Assembly (NCBI RefSeq): GCF_002208135.1
Contig: NZ_CP021647.1
Coordinates: forward strand, 251,501 to 315,500
Direction of reading: 5' to 3'
Length of the DNA stretch: 64,000 nt
DNA from: Pseudoalteromonas piscicida
GTDB lineage: Bacteria > Pseudomonadota > Gammaproteobacteria > Enterobacterales > Alteromonadaceae
Shown here: one piece after another, positions 28,198-36,635 of the stretch
Layout: the number at the start of each line of letters is the position of its first letter
Numbering within the stretch: the first letter of the stretch is position 1
Notes under the pieces: generated by a model
Databases searched by the model: none
Seen by the model: only the letters and a program-made list of their open reading frames with translations
What the model was told of the DNA's origin: nothing
Translations under genes and position numbers: made by a program

Positions 28198-29493
28198 TTA
28201 TGCTCCTTTAAAGTACTTTTTAATGCCTTTCCAGCAATCAGCATAGTTAGGCTGACGCGCTTTGCCTTCTAAAGCATACTTAGTTGGAGAGATAATGTAA
28301 CGTGACTCAAACATAAACGCGAGTGTGTTTTCATAGCGCTGTGGTGCAAGCTCTGCATTACTCGCTTTTTCAAATACATCCGCTTCTGGTCCATGTGGAG
28401 ACATACAGTTGTGTAGACTCATACCACCTGGCACAAAACCATGTTCTTTAGCATCGTAAACCCCTTCAATCAGTCCCATAAATTCACTCATGATATTACG
28501 GTGATAATAAGGTGGACGGAATGTATTTTCTGCCACCATCCAGCGCGGTGGGAAGATCACAAAGTCTACGTTTGCAACACCAGGTGTGCCTGATGGAGAA
28601 GTAAGTACAGTAAAGATTGACGGATCTGGGTGATCAAAGCTTACGGTGTTCATTACGTTAAATCGTGCTAAATCATATTTGTATGGGGCGCTGTTACCTG
28701 TCCATGCAACCACATCAAGCGGTGAGTGGCCAATCTCACAGCGGAACAAATTACCATTAAACTTTGCAACGAGTTCAAAATCACCTTCTTTGTCCTCAAA
28801 GGCGGCAACCGGGTATTGAAAGTCACGTTCGTTGGTATAGCCATTCGCACCAACAGGGCCTCGCTCAGGCAAAATATAAGGGTGTCCGTAGTTTTCACAA
28901 ATATAACCACGTACCGTATCGCTTAAAAGCTCTACATTAAATTTGATACCACGAGGGATAACGGCAATCTCTCCCGGTTTAATTGCGAGTTTACCGCATT
29001 CTGTGTGTAAAATGAGTTCGCCTTGCTGTGGGACGAACAACAGCTCGCCGTCCGCATTATAGAAGTAGCGGCCTTCCATTGATGCGTTAGCAACATATAC
29101 ATGAATACCAATCCCGCTTTGGCCATTGGCACTGCCGTTAGCTGCCATCGTTACTAAGCCATCGACAAAGTCTGTTTTTTCTTGTGGTATATCGATAGGA
29201 TTCCAGCGCAACATGGAAGGAGGGGTAACGGCTTCAGTTATTGGTGCTGTGCGCAGTAGGCCATTATCTATCGCTTCATATTCACCTTGTAAAACGGAAG
29301 GGCGAATACGGTAGAACCAATTTCGACGATTGTCAGCACGAGGCGCTGTAAAAGCGGTGGTGTTATATTGTTCTGCATAGAGGTCGTATTTTACTTTTTG
29401 CGGTGAAAACTGACCAATAGGTAAAGCGCCGGGTAGTGCTTCACTTTCAAATTGATTACCAAACCCAGTTAAATATTGAAATTCTTGGCTCAT
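28198..29493 (-). CDS. hmgA: Homogentisate 1,2-dioxygenase
   Basis: A 431-residue ring-cleaving iron dioxygenase that opens homogentisate to maleylacetoacetate. The start '[19 protein letters not shown]' and the segments '[16 protein letters not shown]', '[20 protein letters not shown]' (metal-site region, with '[10 protein letters not shown]') and '[13 protein letters not shown]' are the family's conserved blocks, including the His/Glu iron ligands. It is the first gene of the hmgA-maiA operon and is divergent from a MarR regulator, with a perfect palindrome just upstream of its start. Confidence 0.96.
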   Translation of the reverse strand: MSQEFQYLTGFGNQFESEALPGALPIGQFSPQKVKYDLYAEQYNTTAFTAPRADNRRNWFYRIRPSVLQGEYEAIDNGLLRTAPITEAVTPPSMLRWNPIDIPQEKTDFVDGLVTMAANGSANGQSGIGIHVYVANASMEGRYFYNADGELLFVPQQGELILHTECGKLAIKPGEIAVIPRGIKFNVELLSDTVRGYICENYGHPYILPERGPVGANGYTNERDFQYPVAAFEDKEGDFELVAKFNGNLFRCEIGHSPLDVVAWTGNSAPYKYDLARFNVMNTVSFDHPDPSIFTVLTSPSGTPGVANVDFVIFPPRWMVAENTFRPPYYHRNIMSEFMGLIEGVYDAKEHGFVPGGMSLHNCMSPHGPEADVFEKASNAELAPQRYENTLAFMFESRYIISPTKYALEGKARQPNYADCWKGIKKYFKGA

Positions 29494-29524
29494 GTGTCTC
29501 GACTCCTTTGTGTTTTATAGTAAG

Positions 29525-29544
29525 ATACTCTCATGTGAGAGTAT
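29525..29544. promoter_or_regulatory. Perfect palindrome, likely operator of the MarR-type regulator
   Basis: ATACTCTCATGTGAGAGTAT has 9-base perfect arms around TG. It lies 31 bases before the hmgA start and 61 bases before the regulator gene, between the two divergent transcription units. This is the expected spot for a MarR-family operator. Confidence 0.75.
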
Positions 29545-29605
29545 TTTCAATGTTTGTCATCTAGTCGCTCTGTAAAGCTATAGTGACAGTTGGGAGTGTG
29601 GAATA

Positions 29606-30091
29606 ATGTCTAAAAATCATAAAAAACTGCTGAATATAAACGATTTTTTACCGTATCAGCTCGTTTCACTGTCAACAAAAGTGAGCAATGACTTTGCGCA
29701 CGTCTATGAACAAAAGGGAGAATTAACACAGCCACAATGGCGGGTGTTATCTCACGCAATACAGAATGAGGGGCTCACTGCTAAGCACATATGCGAATTA
29801 GCAAGCATGGATAAATCAACCGTTTCAAGAGCAATTAAGCAGTTACAAGACAGAGAGTTGATTGAGATGTTAGTGAGTCCAAGTGATAAACGTGCAAAAA
29901 CTATTGCAGTGACAGAGCAAGGAAGAGCGCTTTATCAAACATTAACGCCGCTTGCATTGGCATGGGAAGCTGAACTACTCAGTTGTTTTAGCTATGAACA
30001 GAAAGAGAATTTAGTACAACTACTGAAATTATTACAGTCCGCAGTAGATGAAAAAGAGCTTGCACACTCGCTTAGAACAAGCTCTATATAG
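29606..30091 (+). CDS. MarR-family transcriptional regulator of homogentisate catabolism
   Basis: A 161-residue winged-helix regulator: 'LTQPQWRVLSHAIQNEGLTAKHICELASMDKSTVSRAIKQL' (in part) is the MarR wHTH, followed by the wing 'SDKRAKTIAVTEQG'. It is divergent from hmgA-maiA, and the palindrome at 29525-29544 lies between them. A role as a homogentisate-responsive repressor is inferred from position; other Alteromonadales have a MarR regulator at this locus, as far as I recall. Confidence 0.85.
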   Translation: MSKNHKKLLNINDFLPYQLVSLSTKVSNDFAHVYEQKGELTQPQWRVLSHAIQNEGLTAKHICELASMDKSTVSRAIKQLQDRELIEMLVSPSDKRAKTIAVTEQGRALYQTLTPLALAWEAELLSCFSYEQKENLVQLLKLLQSAVDEKELAHSLRTSSI

Positions 30092-30108
30092 TAAAGTACC
30101 ACTGAATG

Positions 30109-30273
30109 TTATCTCGTACGGTTTTCTGTACATGATATTATAGTCATATAGATCATGGATATTTCAAATGCGCTGCTTTTAAGTAAATGATTAGATAGAG
30201 AGATGATTAAATAATCAATACTTATACCCAGCATTGTGACTAGAAAGCCGATAAAAGCTTTACGTCTTAACAT
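30109..30273 (-). CDS. Possible 54-residue membrane mini-protein
   Basis: The open frame begins 'MLRRKAFIGFLVTMLGISID' and goes on 'YLIISLSNHLLKSSAF', so it has one or two short hydrophobic segments after a basic start. AAGGGAT lies 6 bases upstream of the ATG (minus strand), a fair ribosome site. No family is recognised, and coding status is uncertain. Confidence 0.3.
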   Translation of the reverse strand: MLRRKAFIGFLVTMLGISIDYLIISLSNHLLKSSAFEISMIYMTIISCTENRTR

Positions 30274-30441
30274 GATTTATCCCTTATCATATTTATAATC
30301 CATTCATTTTTACATTTAGTATGGTTTATTGCTCAGAAACAATGACTTGTCCTGTTTCTATTATATTTAATATCAGGAATTTATAAAGGCTTAGTTGTGG
30401 TTAATAGGTGGAAAATAACCTTAAGCTGGATTAAATATAAA

Positions 30442-30465
30442 AAAGGCCAACTTTCGTTGGCCTTT
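30442..30465 (-). terminator. Rho-independent terminator after the large TonB-dependent receptor
   Basis: AAAGGCCAAC (30442-30451), loop TTTC, GTTGGCCTTT (30456-30465): a perfect 10-base stem. On the minus strand it is followed by a T-rich run, 29 bases after the receptor stop. Confidence 0.85.
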
Positions 30466-30493
30466 GGGAGATTATCTAATTACGTGTTAGATA

Positions 30494-33400
30494 TTAGAAG
30501 TTGTAACGTACGCCGATCTTGATACGGTAAGTTGAGTCTTCTGCTTCAAACTTACTCTTGTCGAATGTAGTTTCGCCGATGATGTATTTACCAGTTGCTG
30601 GGTCAATATCCATCTCTATTACATTGTTTGTACCAAAGTCTTGTCTATAAACCTTACCAGCTGAAGAATCAATCAGGTTAATAAGATTGTTAATTACGAA
30701 GTAAACCTCACCTTTATGATCTTTAGTAAATCCAGGCAATTCCTGAGAAATATACAGATCCATAGAGGTTGTCCAAGGTGACTTTCCAGCGCTACGGTCT
30801 ACAAAACCACCCGCATAACCTGAGAGTCCAAGATCTTCGAAATGAGCTAATACTTCCGCTTCGGTTACACCTTCATAACGAAGTACATTAGGATCGTTGG
30901 CAGTTGGTACATAAGCTAGGTAGTTACCGCCGAACGTTGAACCAAAGCCTGAAGGTTGAATTAGGTCTTGATCAAAGTATTTACCGCCAGTAAGGTTCTG
31001 CCATTTAGTTAGGTGGCTATATGCTGAACCTGAACGACGCTCAAAGAATAGATTGAAATTCGTTTTATAGTTTTCAATAAATTCAGTTGAGTAGCCTAGA
31101 TTAAATACAAAGCGGTGCTCAGTTTCATAGGTAGAAGTACCGATTTGTGTTTCTTGGTGGTCTAAGAAGTGACCGTATCGGTAGTTACTACGGGCAGTTG
31201 AGGAACCACCAGGGTTACCTTCAGTGATGTCTTGATGAGTATAAGACATATCAAACTTGAAGCCATTATCCCACGTTTTAGAAAGACCAGTACTTAGGAT
31301 AATTGAACGACCGTTTTTATCTGCGTTCGTTAGCATAATCTCAAGTTCACGGGTATCGTAGAATGGTAATGCACCATCAGCAGTAGAACCTACTACATCG
31401 CCTTCTTGAAGAAGTGCTGCATTCACCCATTCAGCGGTATTTTCTTTATCTGTGAAGATAGCAGTCGTAGTCCACGCGAATCCGTCACCAAGGCCTGGGA
31501 TGTCAAGTGTTACATCAGCATTTAGCATATATGTCCACTGCGATGGAATATCGAAGTTAGGATCGATAAAGTTAGAAACCGAACCGCGATTCGCATTGTT
31601 AATACCGTCGATAGCTTCTTGCGGAATAGTATTTAGGATACTTGCAGGTGCGGTAACTCCTCTAGCAGAGAAGTTTTGACGACTGAAACCATCGTTTGAG
31701 TAAGAGTTTGAGATCCAAACGTTAGGGTTACCACCAGCATAACGACCTACACTACCACGGATAGTTACGTCTTCGTTCATGTAGTATGTAAAGCCTGCAC
31801 GAGGTAACCAAATGTCAGCGCCATCTAGATTATAAGTGTTATCAAAACCCGTTCTATCAAATACGTCTTGGTTGAACGCTGGTTTGTCGTCAGAACCTAG
31901 ACGCTCGTAACGAAGACCAAAGCTAAATGCTAGTTCATCGCTGAAATCCCAACGGTCGTTCACGTATAGGGCAAGGTCTTTACGTTTAAATGCTGCTGCA
32001 ACTGCATCTGGATTATTACCAATACCATTACTATATGAATATGTTGATAATTGACGTGTGGCAAAGTCCTCTAGGCTGTTAAATGTGATAACACCTTTAG
32101 AACCATCTAAATATAGGTTTTCAACGTCTAGAATGTCGTACTTAATACCGAACTCTAGTGTATGTTCGTCAAGTAGATAAGTACCGTCAAACTTGAATGT
32201 TGTGAGGTCGTTTTCTAGTGAATTTGAGTGGCGGCTAGCATCTGAACCGAAGTTAATTGTGCCTTTAGTACCATCTCCATCAACATCGATATTGTCAATT
32301 GTGATATCGCCTAGACCTAAAGCGCTGTCTAGTGAGATTTGACCGGTTTCAACAGACTTGCTCGTAATACTGATTTGCGTTGAGAAATCATCCGTCCAGT
32401 CAGAGTATAGTGTTGAGCTGAAGTTATTTAGTTTCTCTGACTTATTATACCAATAAGTGCTTAGGTGAAGCTCACTAGCTTTCTGAGTCATGTTGTTTGT
32501 GCGGTTACCTTCGTTAAACATATATACGAAGTTTGCACGGTGATAGTCGTTGATGTTCCAATCTAGTTTGATGATGTATTTTTCATCTTCTAGTTGTGGT
32601 TGTGCGTCTGCGCTACCGATGTTATCGACACCATATACTTCAGAAGCAATTTTGCGTACAGCTGCTAAATCGCTTTGTGTGATATTAGTTTCGTTGGCGC
32701 CGATACCTGAACCTGCTGGACCCCATTCAATTGACTGAGGAGATTCATACTTTTCGTATGCACCGAAGAAAAATAGTTTGTTTTCAATAAGAGGAGCACC
32801 GATTGAGAAGCCATAGTTCTCTTCTTCAAACTCTAGTGGAACTTCTTTACCTTCGTTTTTAGGCGTACCAGCCCAGCTGTCAGTCATTTTCTCATAGAAA
32901 ACGCTACCAGTGATTTCGTTAGTGCCAGACTTAAATACCGCATCAACGTTACCACCAGTAAAGCCACTTGATTTAGCATTTGTTGGTGCTACTTGAACGG
33001 TTACTTGGTCAAGCGCGTCCAGAGGGAATGGGTTACGCTGTGTTGGGTAGCCACCAGAGTTAAGACCGAAGTCATCGTTTAGCGGAATACCATCAACAGT
33101 AATAGAGTTTGTACGCGGGTTTGAGCCTGCGATTGTCATCGCACTGTCGTTACCAGGTTGGATGACAACTAGCGGGTTATTTCTTACTACGTCTTTAATA
33201 TCACGGTTGATACTAGGCGTGCTCTTGATTGCATCAGCACCGTAATAAGTGTCGTTTGCAGAAGAGTTAAATAGTACTGGAGTACCAGTAACTACGATAG
33301 ACTCCATTTGCAATTCGCTTAGCTGCTGGTCGATCTTTTGTGCTTCACCTAGAGATAGGTAAATGTTACGCAGCTCAGCGTCACGGAATTTGTTTGAGTC

Positions 33401-33658
33401 GATAGTGATGGTGTATGGACCACCAACGCGAAGACCTGATGCGTTGTACGTACCAGTGTCATTCGTTGTAACAACGCGGCGTGTACCTGTCGGTTCGTGA
33501 ACGATGATAATCTTAGTGTCTGCAGCTGGATTACCTTGAGGTCCTACGATCTGTCCTTTTATAGACGAAGATGTATCTGCCGCAACCGCCATGCCACTCA
33601 TGCCTAAACTTGCAGCGATAGCAAGCGTAAGTGCATTTTTGCGAAGTTGGATTTTCAT
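30494..33658 (-). CDS. Oar-like TonB-dependent receptor with carboxypeptidase-regulatory N-domain
   Basis: A 1054-residue outer-membrane transporter. It has a signal peptide (1-27), a carboxypeptidase-regulatory-like beta-sandwich (about 33-118, starting 'SIKGQIVGPQGNPAADTKI'), a plug domain (about 120-245, 'NSITVDGIPLNDDFGLNSGG'), and a 22-strand barrel to the terminal 'IKIGVRYNF'. This layout is of the Oar/OmpA-like TBDR group found in proteolytic and nuclease-secreting marine bacteria. It moves a large or scarce ligand into the periplasm with TonB energy. It lies 34 bases downstream of an S1/P1 nuclease gene, so nucleic-acid fragments are a plausible cargo, but this is inference. Confidence 0.9.
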   Translation of the reverse strand: MKIQLRKNALTLAIAASLGMSGMAVAADTSSSIKGQIVGPQGNPAADTKIIIVHEPTGTRRVVTTNDTGTYNASGLRVGGPYTITIDSNKFRDAELRNIYLSLGEAQKIDQQLSELQMESIVVTGTPVLFNSSANDTYYGADAIKSTPSINRDIKDVVRNNPLVVIQPGNDSAMTIAGSNPRTNSITVDGIPLNDDFGLNSGGYPTQRNPFPLDALDQVTVQVAPTNAKSSGFTGGNVDAVFKSGTNEITGSVFYEKMTDSWAGTPKNEGKEVPLEFEEENYGFSIGAPLIENKLFFFGAYEKYESPQSIEWGPAGSGIGANETNITQSDLAAVRKIASEVYGVDNIGSADAQPQLEDEKYIIKLDWNINDYHRANFVYMFNEGNRTNNMTQKASELHLSTYWYNKSEKLNNFSSTLYSDWTDDFSTQISITSKSVETGQISLDSALGLGDITIDNIDVDGDGTKGTINFGSDASRHSNSLENDLTTFKFDGTYLLDEHTLEFGIKYDILDVENLYLDGSKGVITFNSLEDFATRQLSTYSYSNGIGNNPDAVAAAFKRKDLALYVNDRWDFSDELAFSFGLRYERLGSDDKPAFNQDVFDRTGFDNTYNLDGADIWLPRAGFTYYMNEDVTIRGSVGRYAGGNPNVWISNSYSNDGFSRQNFSARGVTAPASILNTIPQEAIDGINNANRGSVSNFIDPNFDIPSQWTYMLNADVTLDIPGLGDGFAWTTTAIFTDKENTAEWVNAALLQEGDVVGSTADGALPFYDTRELEIMLTNADKNGRSIILSTGLSKTWDNGFKFDMSYTHQDITEGNPGGSSTARSNYRYGHFLDHQETQIGTSTYETEHRFVFNLGYSTEFIENYKTNFNLFFERRSGSAYSHLTKWQNLTGGKYFDQDLIQPSGFGSTFGGNYLAYVPTANDPNVLRYEGVTEAEVLAHFEDLGLSGYAGGFVDRSAGKSPWTTSMDLYISQELPGFTKDHKGEVYFVINNLINLIDSSAGKVYRQDFGTNNVIEMDIDPATGKYIIGETTFDKSKFEAEDSTYRIKIGVRYNF

Positions 33659-33692
33659 TATGTTGTTTCCCGTGTTAGTAGGTTATTTTAAA

Positions 33693-34553
33693 CTAATGGT
33701 TAACTGTTATTTTATTTGCTGATTTCAGTGATGAAACCAGCGGTTTAGAATTAGGATCATAAATTTGGTTTAATAAGCCAGCTAATCTAATGCCACCTTG
33801 TTGAAGCCTAAATTTGATTGTTGGCATATATTTATAAATGTAACCGTAACTTATTTCAGTTTCATTGCTATTATAAACTTTTTCAGCAATATTATTTGAC
33901 TCAAGCAACCAATCTGCAGGCGAGCTGTCTAAGTATTCAGCAATTATTTCATTATTTGTGGTTTGAATAAAACGTGTAAATTCTGTAAATGAAAGATTTT
34001 CATTTTCGATTAATTTGGTGTCCCAAGTACTGTGTAAGTTTGAATCACTGCCAAAGAACTTTACTTTAATCATGTTACCGCCACGGTCTTTGCCGCGACC
34101 TGCGTGAAATGGCTGATGGCTGTCACCAACAAGGTGGACTAGGAAACGGAACGCGAAACGCTTTTCATCGATTGATTTAGATTCTGACTTTAATGTATTG
34201 ATGGAGTAGTAGATGCCATCTAGGATGTGTTTTACTTTTTCTCTGTCATTCAGATCGGCATGGACATGCTCGTGCATTGCTTTTGGGTTGTCGATATTGA
34301 TGTAATGCCACTTCGAAGATTGTTTACGCCAAAATGTGCTTGGATCCGAACGCATCTCGTCTGCCCAATTCGAAATTTCAGCCAGAGAGTCACCCTCTAA
34401 TAAAGGTTGAATCGCAACGCGAGTCTGCTCGGTTAAATGTGCCTCGGCCAATTCGCCAATGATCCTATGACCATTTTGACCCCAGGCGTGTGCACTTGAC
34501 GTCGTGATAGTCATCCCTACAGCGAAAAGTAATGACAAGCTTTTACGTAACAT
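33693..34553 (-). CDS. Secreted S1/P1-family nuclease
   Basis: A 286-residue precursor of a zinc-dependent nuclease that cuts single-stranded RNA and DNA, giving 5'-nucleotides. The signal peptide ends in 'SSAHA', so the mature protein begins with Trp ('WGQNGHRIIGELAEAHL'), whose amino group is a zinc ligand in this family. Further zinc ligands appear in 'SNWADEMRSDP', 'FLVHLVGDSHQPFHAGRGKDRGGN' (in part) and 'LHSTWDTKLIE'. I use the ATG at 34553, which gives a clean signal peptide, rather than 34589. It is the first gene of an operon with the TonB-dependent receptor. Confidence 0.93.
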   Translation of the reverse strand: MLRKSLSLLFAVGMTITTSSAHAWGQNGHRIIGELAEAHLTEQTRVAIQPLLEGDSLAEISNWADEMRSDPSTFWRKQSSKWHYINIDNPKAMHEHVHADLNDREKVKHILDGIYYSINTLKSESKSIDEKRFAFRFLVHLVGDSHQPFHAGRGKDRGGNMIKVKFFGSDSNLHSTWDTKLIENENLSFTEFTRFIQTTNNEIIAEYLDSSPADWLLESNNIAEKVYNSNETEISYGYIYKYMPTIKFRLQQGGIRLAGLLNQIYDPNSKPLVSSLKSANKITVNH

Positions 34554-34772
34554 TTGTATCTCTTGTAGAAAAGGGAACAATCTTCCCAACCGAAAAGTGA
34601 GGCCAATTGTCCGTATTTTTCAACAAAATAAAAGGACTCAATAAGATTCATAATTTCTTGTCAATAAAGTTTTAAATTCATATGGTTATGGGTTATTAGT
34701 AAAATTACCTATTGCAATGAGTAAAGAAAATTGATCTAATAGTGGTCTTGAAAGGATAGGTTATTCCAATTA

Positions 34773-35669
34773 GTGATACATAGTAACATTTTGACTAGTA
34801 AATCAACAATTGTATCTTTGTTGTTTATAAGCGCATTATTGTGCTGGATTTTAGGGGCTCGATTAATTTCGGTTAAGCCTCTCATTCTTGATCCTGTCGT
34901 CCAGTACTCAAATACCTGTAAAACACGTTCAGTGTCCAATATCAACACGTTAAAAATACATGTTCCGATTAAAAGTCTCGCGTTAGACGTATTAGTTAGA
35001 GCATGTGAAGATGAAGTGGTCACAAGGCAATATGGACAAGTGAAAGTGTATTGGGGAGGAAGTCTCGCTGAGCAAATAGAGTTTCTTGCAAAGGGGATCG
35101 CTGATCTTATTTTAACGAAAGACAATATCATGTCGGCTTTGATGGCTGAATCAACGCATAGTTATAGGCCTGTTATAGGGTATCCGGCTTATTCCGCGTT
35201 TTTCATATCAAACACAGAAAAACCCAAGTTATCTAAATCTTATTTCTTAGATAAAAAAATAGGGTTGCTTGACTATCCAACAAGTCGCTCTGGCCACATA
35301 TTACCAAAAAGTGCGTTTAAAGAATTAGATATCGATATTAACGCGCTCGATATTACCTATTTAAGCTCGCATCAAGCGCTCCGCAATCGGTTAGCTGCTG
35401 GCGAGGTTGATATTATTGCATCTTACTGGTCCGAAGAAGATGAGCAACGGTTTTCGAAGAATTACATTACGCCAATTGCAAATAATGTCAGTGGCAGTAA
35501 ATGGTATTTAAAAATGAACAACAATAACACCGATTTAGCTTGCGCAATGCAGGAAATTATTAACCAAGTTGCTCAATTAAGAACATCTAGTTACTTTGAT
35601 AAGGTAGATAGATACTGGCAATGTGAAACTTTACCTTATAGCTTTATTGGAGAAGAAAGTGGACGTTAG
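34773..35669 (+). CDS. Membrane-anchored PhnD-like (phosphate/phosphonate-type) binding protein
   Basis: A 298-residue protein with a hydrophobic N-terminal segment (about 12-32) that is an anchor or signal, then a type-2 periplasmic-binding domain. 'VTRQYGQVKVYWGGSLAEQIEFLAKGIADLIL' (in part), 'RPVIGYPAYSAFFI', 'SRSGHILPKSAFKE' and 'ALRNRLAAGEVDIIASYW' follow the layout of PhnD/phosphonate-binding-like proteins. No ABC permease or ATPase follows. The start is GTG 34773 with GGATAGG upstream; a TTG at 34791 is possible. The next gene overlaps its end by 11 bases, so they are translationally coupled. A sensing role is inferred. Confidence 0.7.
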   Translation: MIHSNILTSKSTIVSLLFISALLCWILGARLISVKPLILDPVVQYSNTCKTRSVSNINTLKIHVPIKSLALDVLVRACEDEVVTRQYGQVKVYWGGSLAEQIEFLAKGIADLILTKDNIMSALMAESTHSYRPVIGYPAYSAFFISNTEKPKLSKSYFLDKKIGLLDYPTSRSGHILPKSAFKELDIDINALDITYLSSHQALRNRLAAGEVDIIASYWSEEDEQRFSKNYITPIANNVSGSKWYLKMNNNNTDLACAMQEIINQVAQLRTSSYFDKVDRYWQCETLPYSFIGEESGR

Positions 35670-36585
35670 CCAGCGTAATATATCCGTTTTTATTGCTTTG
35701 GCATTATTGTTTAGCAGCATTTTCTACATTTCTCAAAGTATCGAAACTAAACGTGTTTTGAAGCAACAAAAAGAAGCTGTGGCGCTTCGTGTTGCTATTG
35801 ACATGAATCGTTTACCTGTCGCGGATCCTTTTCTACATTACGCAGGTAATGAAACTGAGTTAAGAGAGTATATAAACTCACTAAATACTGTGTTAGACGC
35901 TCAAGATGCCCGTTTGACCGTCCTTGACATCAATACGTCTGGAGCAGGGCAGGGTGAAAAAAGTGAGGTACTAACATTATCTGCGCCGCACAGAAACTTC
36001 TATGTCGCGGTTTCGTTAGATGACACCAAACCAAAGTCTACCTATATTTTTCCTCTGATTATGGCGCTAATCGGGGTTGCGGTGTTCAACTGGGTGAGAA
36101 GAAAAGGTATTGAGGCAAGCGTAAGTTCAAGCCATGCGCTAGAAAAGTTACCAGAATTTAAGCTCGTTATTGATTTGTATTCAAAAACAGTAACGACGAA
36201 TAGAGATAAGCTAGTAAGCGTTCAGCTTGCCAACAAGCCATTATGCTTTTACTTAGCTTTAGTTGAGTTTTGCGATGTAAACCCCGATACCGTTCTTAAT
36301 CAAAACAAAGAGATGCCAAAAGAGTTGTTGGATCTCGCGGATAAATATTTTTACCGTTTAGTTGAACTTGGTCATACCATTAGAAAAAGACCTAACTTCA
36401 CTAATAGCTTAGAAAAAACATTAAGTGAAATTAGGGCTGCACTTGATGAGGTATTGGAAGCATTTCCAGAGAAAAAGGCGTTGTTTTATCCGCCAAAAGC
36501 GCACGGTGAGGGATCTCGCTCGAAATTGCACAGCTACGGACTCAGCGGTGTGAAAAAGTCTGATATTGATATTATTGGTAAATAG
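35659..36585 (+). CDS. Uncharacterised two-TM protein with large cytoplasmic domain
   Basis: About 308 residues; no family recognised. An N-terminal TM (about 7-25) is followed by an extracytoplasmic stretch (about 30-135), a second TM (about 136-154, 'YIFPLIMALIGVAVFNWV') and a cytoplasmic domain of some 150 residues. This domain contains 'FKLVIDLYSKTVTTN', 'LANKPLCFYLALVEFC', 'LELGHTIRKRP'-like text (actual 'LVELGHTIRKRP'), and 'KTLSEIRAALDEVLE'. It has a winged-helix flavour, but that is a guess. I chose GTG 35659 (GGAGAA 4-5 bases upstream); the ATG at 35623 would overlap the previous gene by 47 bases. It is coupled to the PhnD-like gene. Confidence 0.6.
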   Translation: MDVSQRNISVFIALALLFSSIFYISQSIETKRVLKQQKEAVALRVAIDMNRLPVADPFLHYAGNETELREYINSLNTVLDAQDARLTVLDINTSGAGQGEKSEVLTLSAPHRNFYVAVSLDDTKPKSTYIFPLIMALIGVAVFNWVRRKGIEASVSSSHALEKLPEFKLVIDLYSKTVTTNRDKLVSVQLANKPLCFYLALVEFCDVNPDTVLNQNKEMPKELLDLADKYFYRLVELGHTIRKRPNFTNSLEKTLSEIRAALDEVLEAFPEKKALFYPPKAHGEGSRSKLHSYGLSGVKKSDIDIIGK

Positions 36586-36635
36586 AATAGGTTTCTGTAA
36601 AGCGATGACTTACATCGCTTTACAGAATTGCTGCC

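Larger units (their letters stand above)
30092..30493. other. 402-base gap with a possible mini-gene and a terminator
   Basis: Apart from the small open frame at 30109-30273 and the terminator at 30442-30465, this AT-rich stretch shows nothing I can assign. Confidence 0.4.

Noticed and set aside
34590..34772. Possible Pho box (TTGTCAATAAAGTTTTAA-like) between the nuclease and PhnD-like genes
   Set aside because: Only half of the direct repeat resembles CTGTCAT; not enough for a call.
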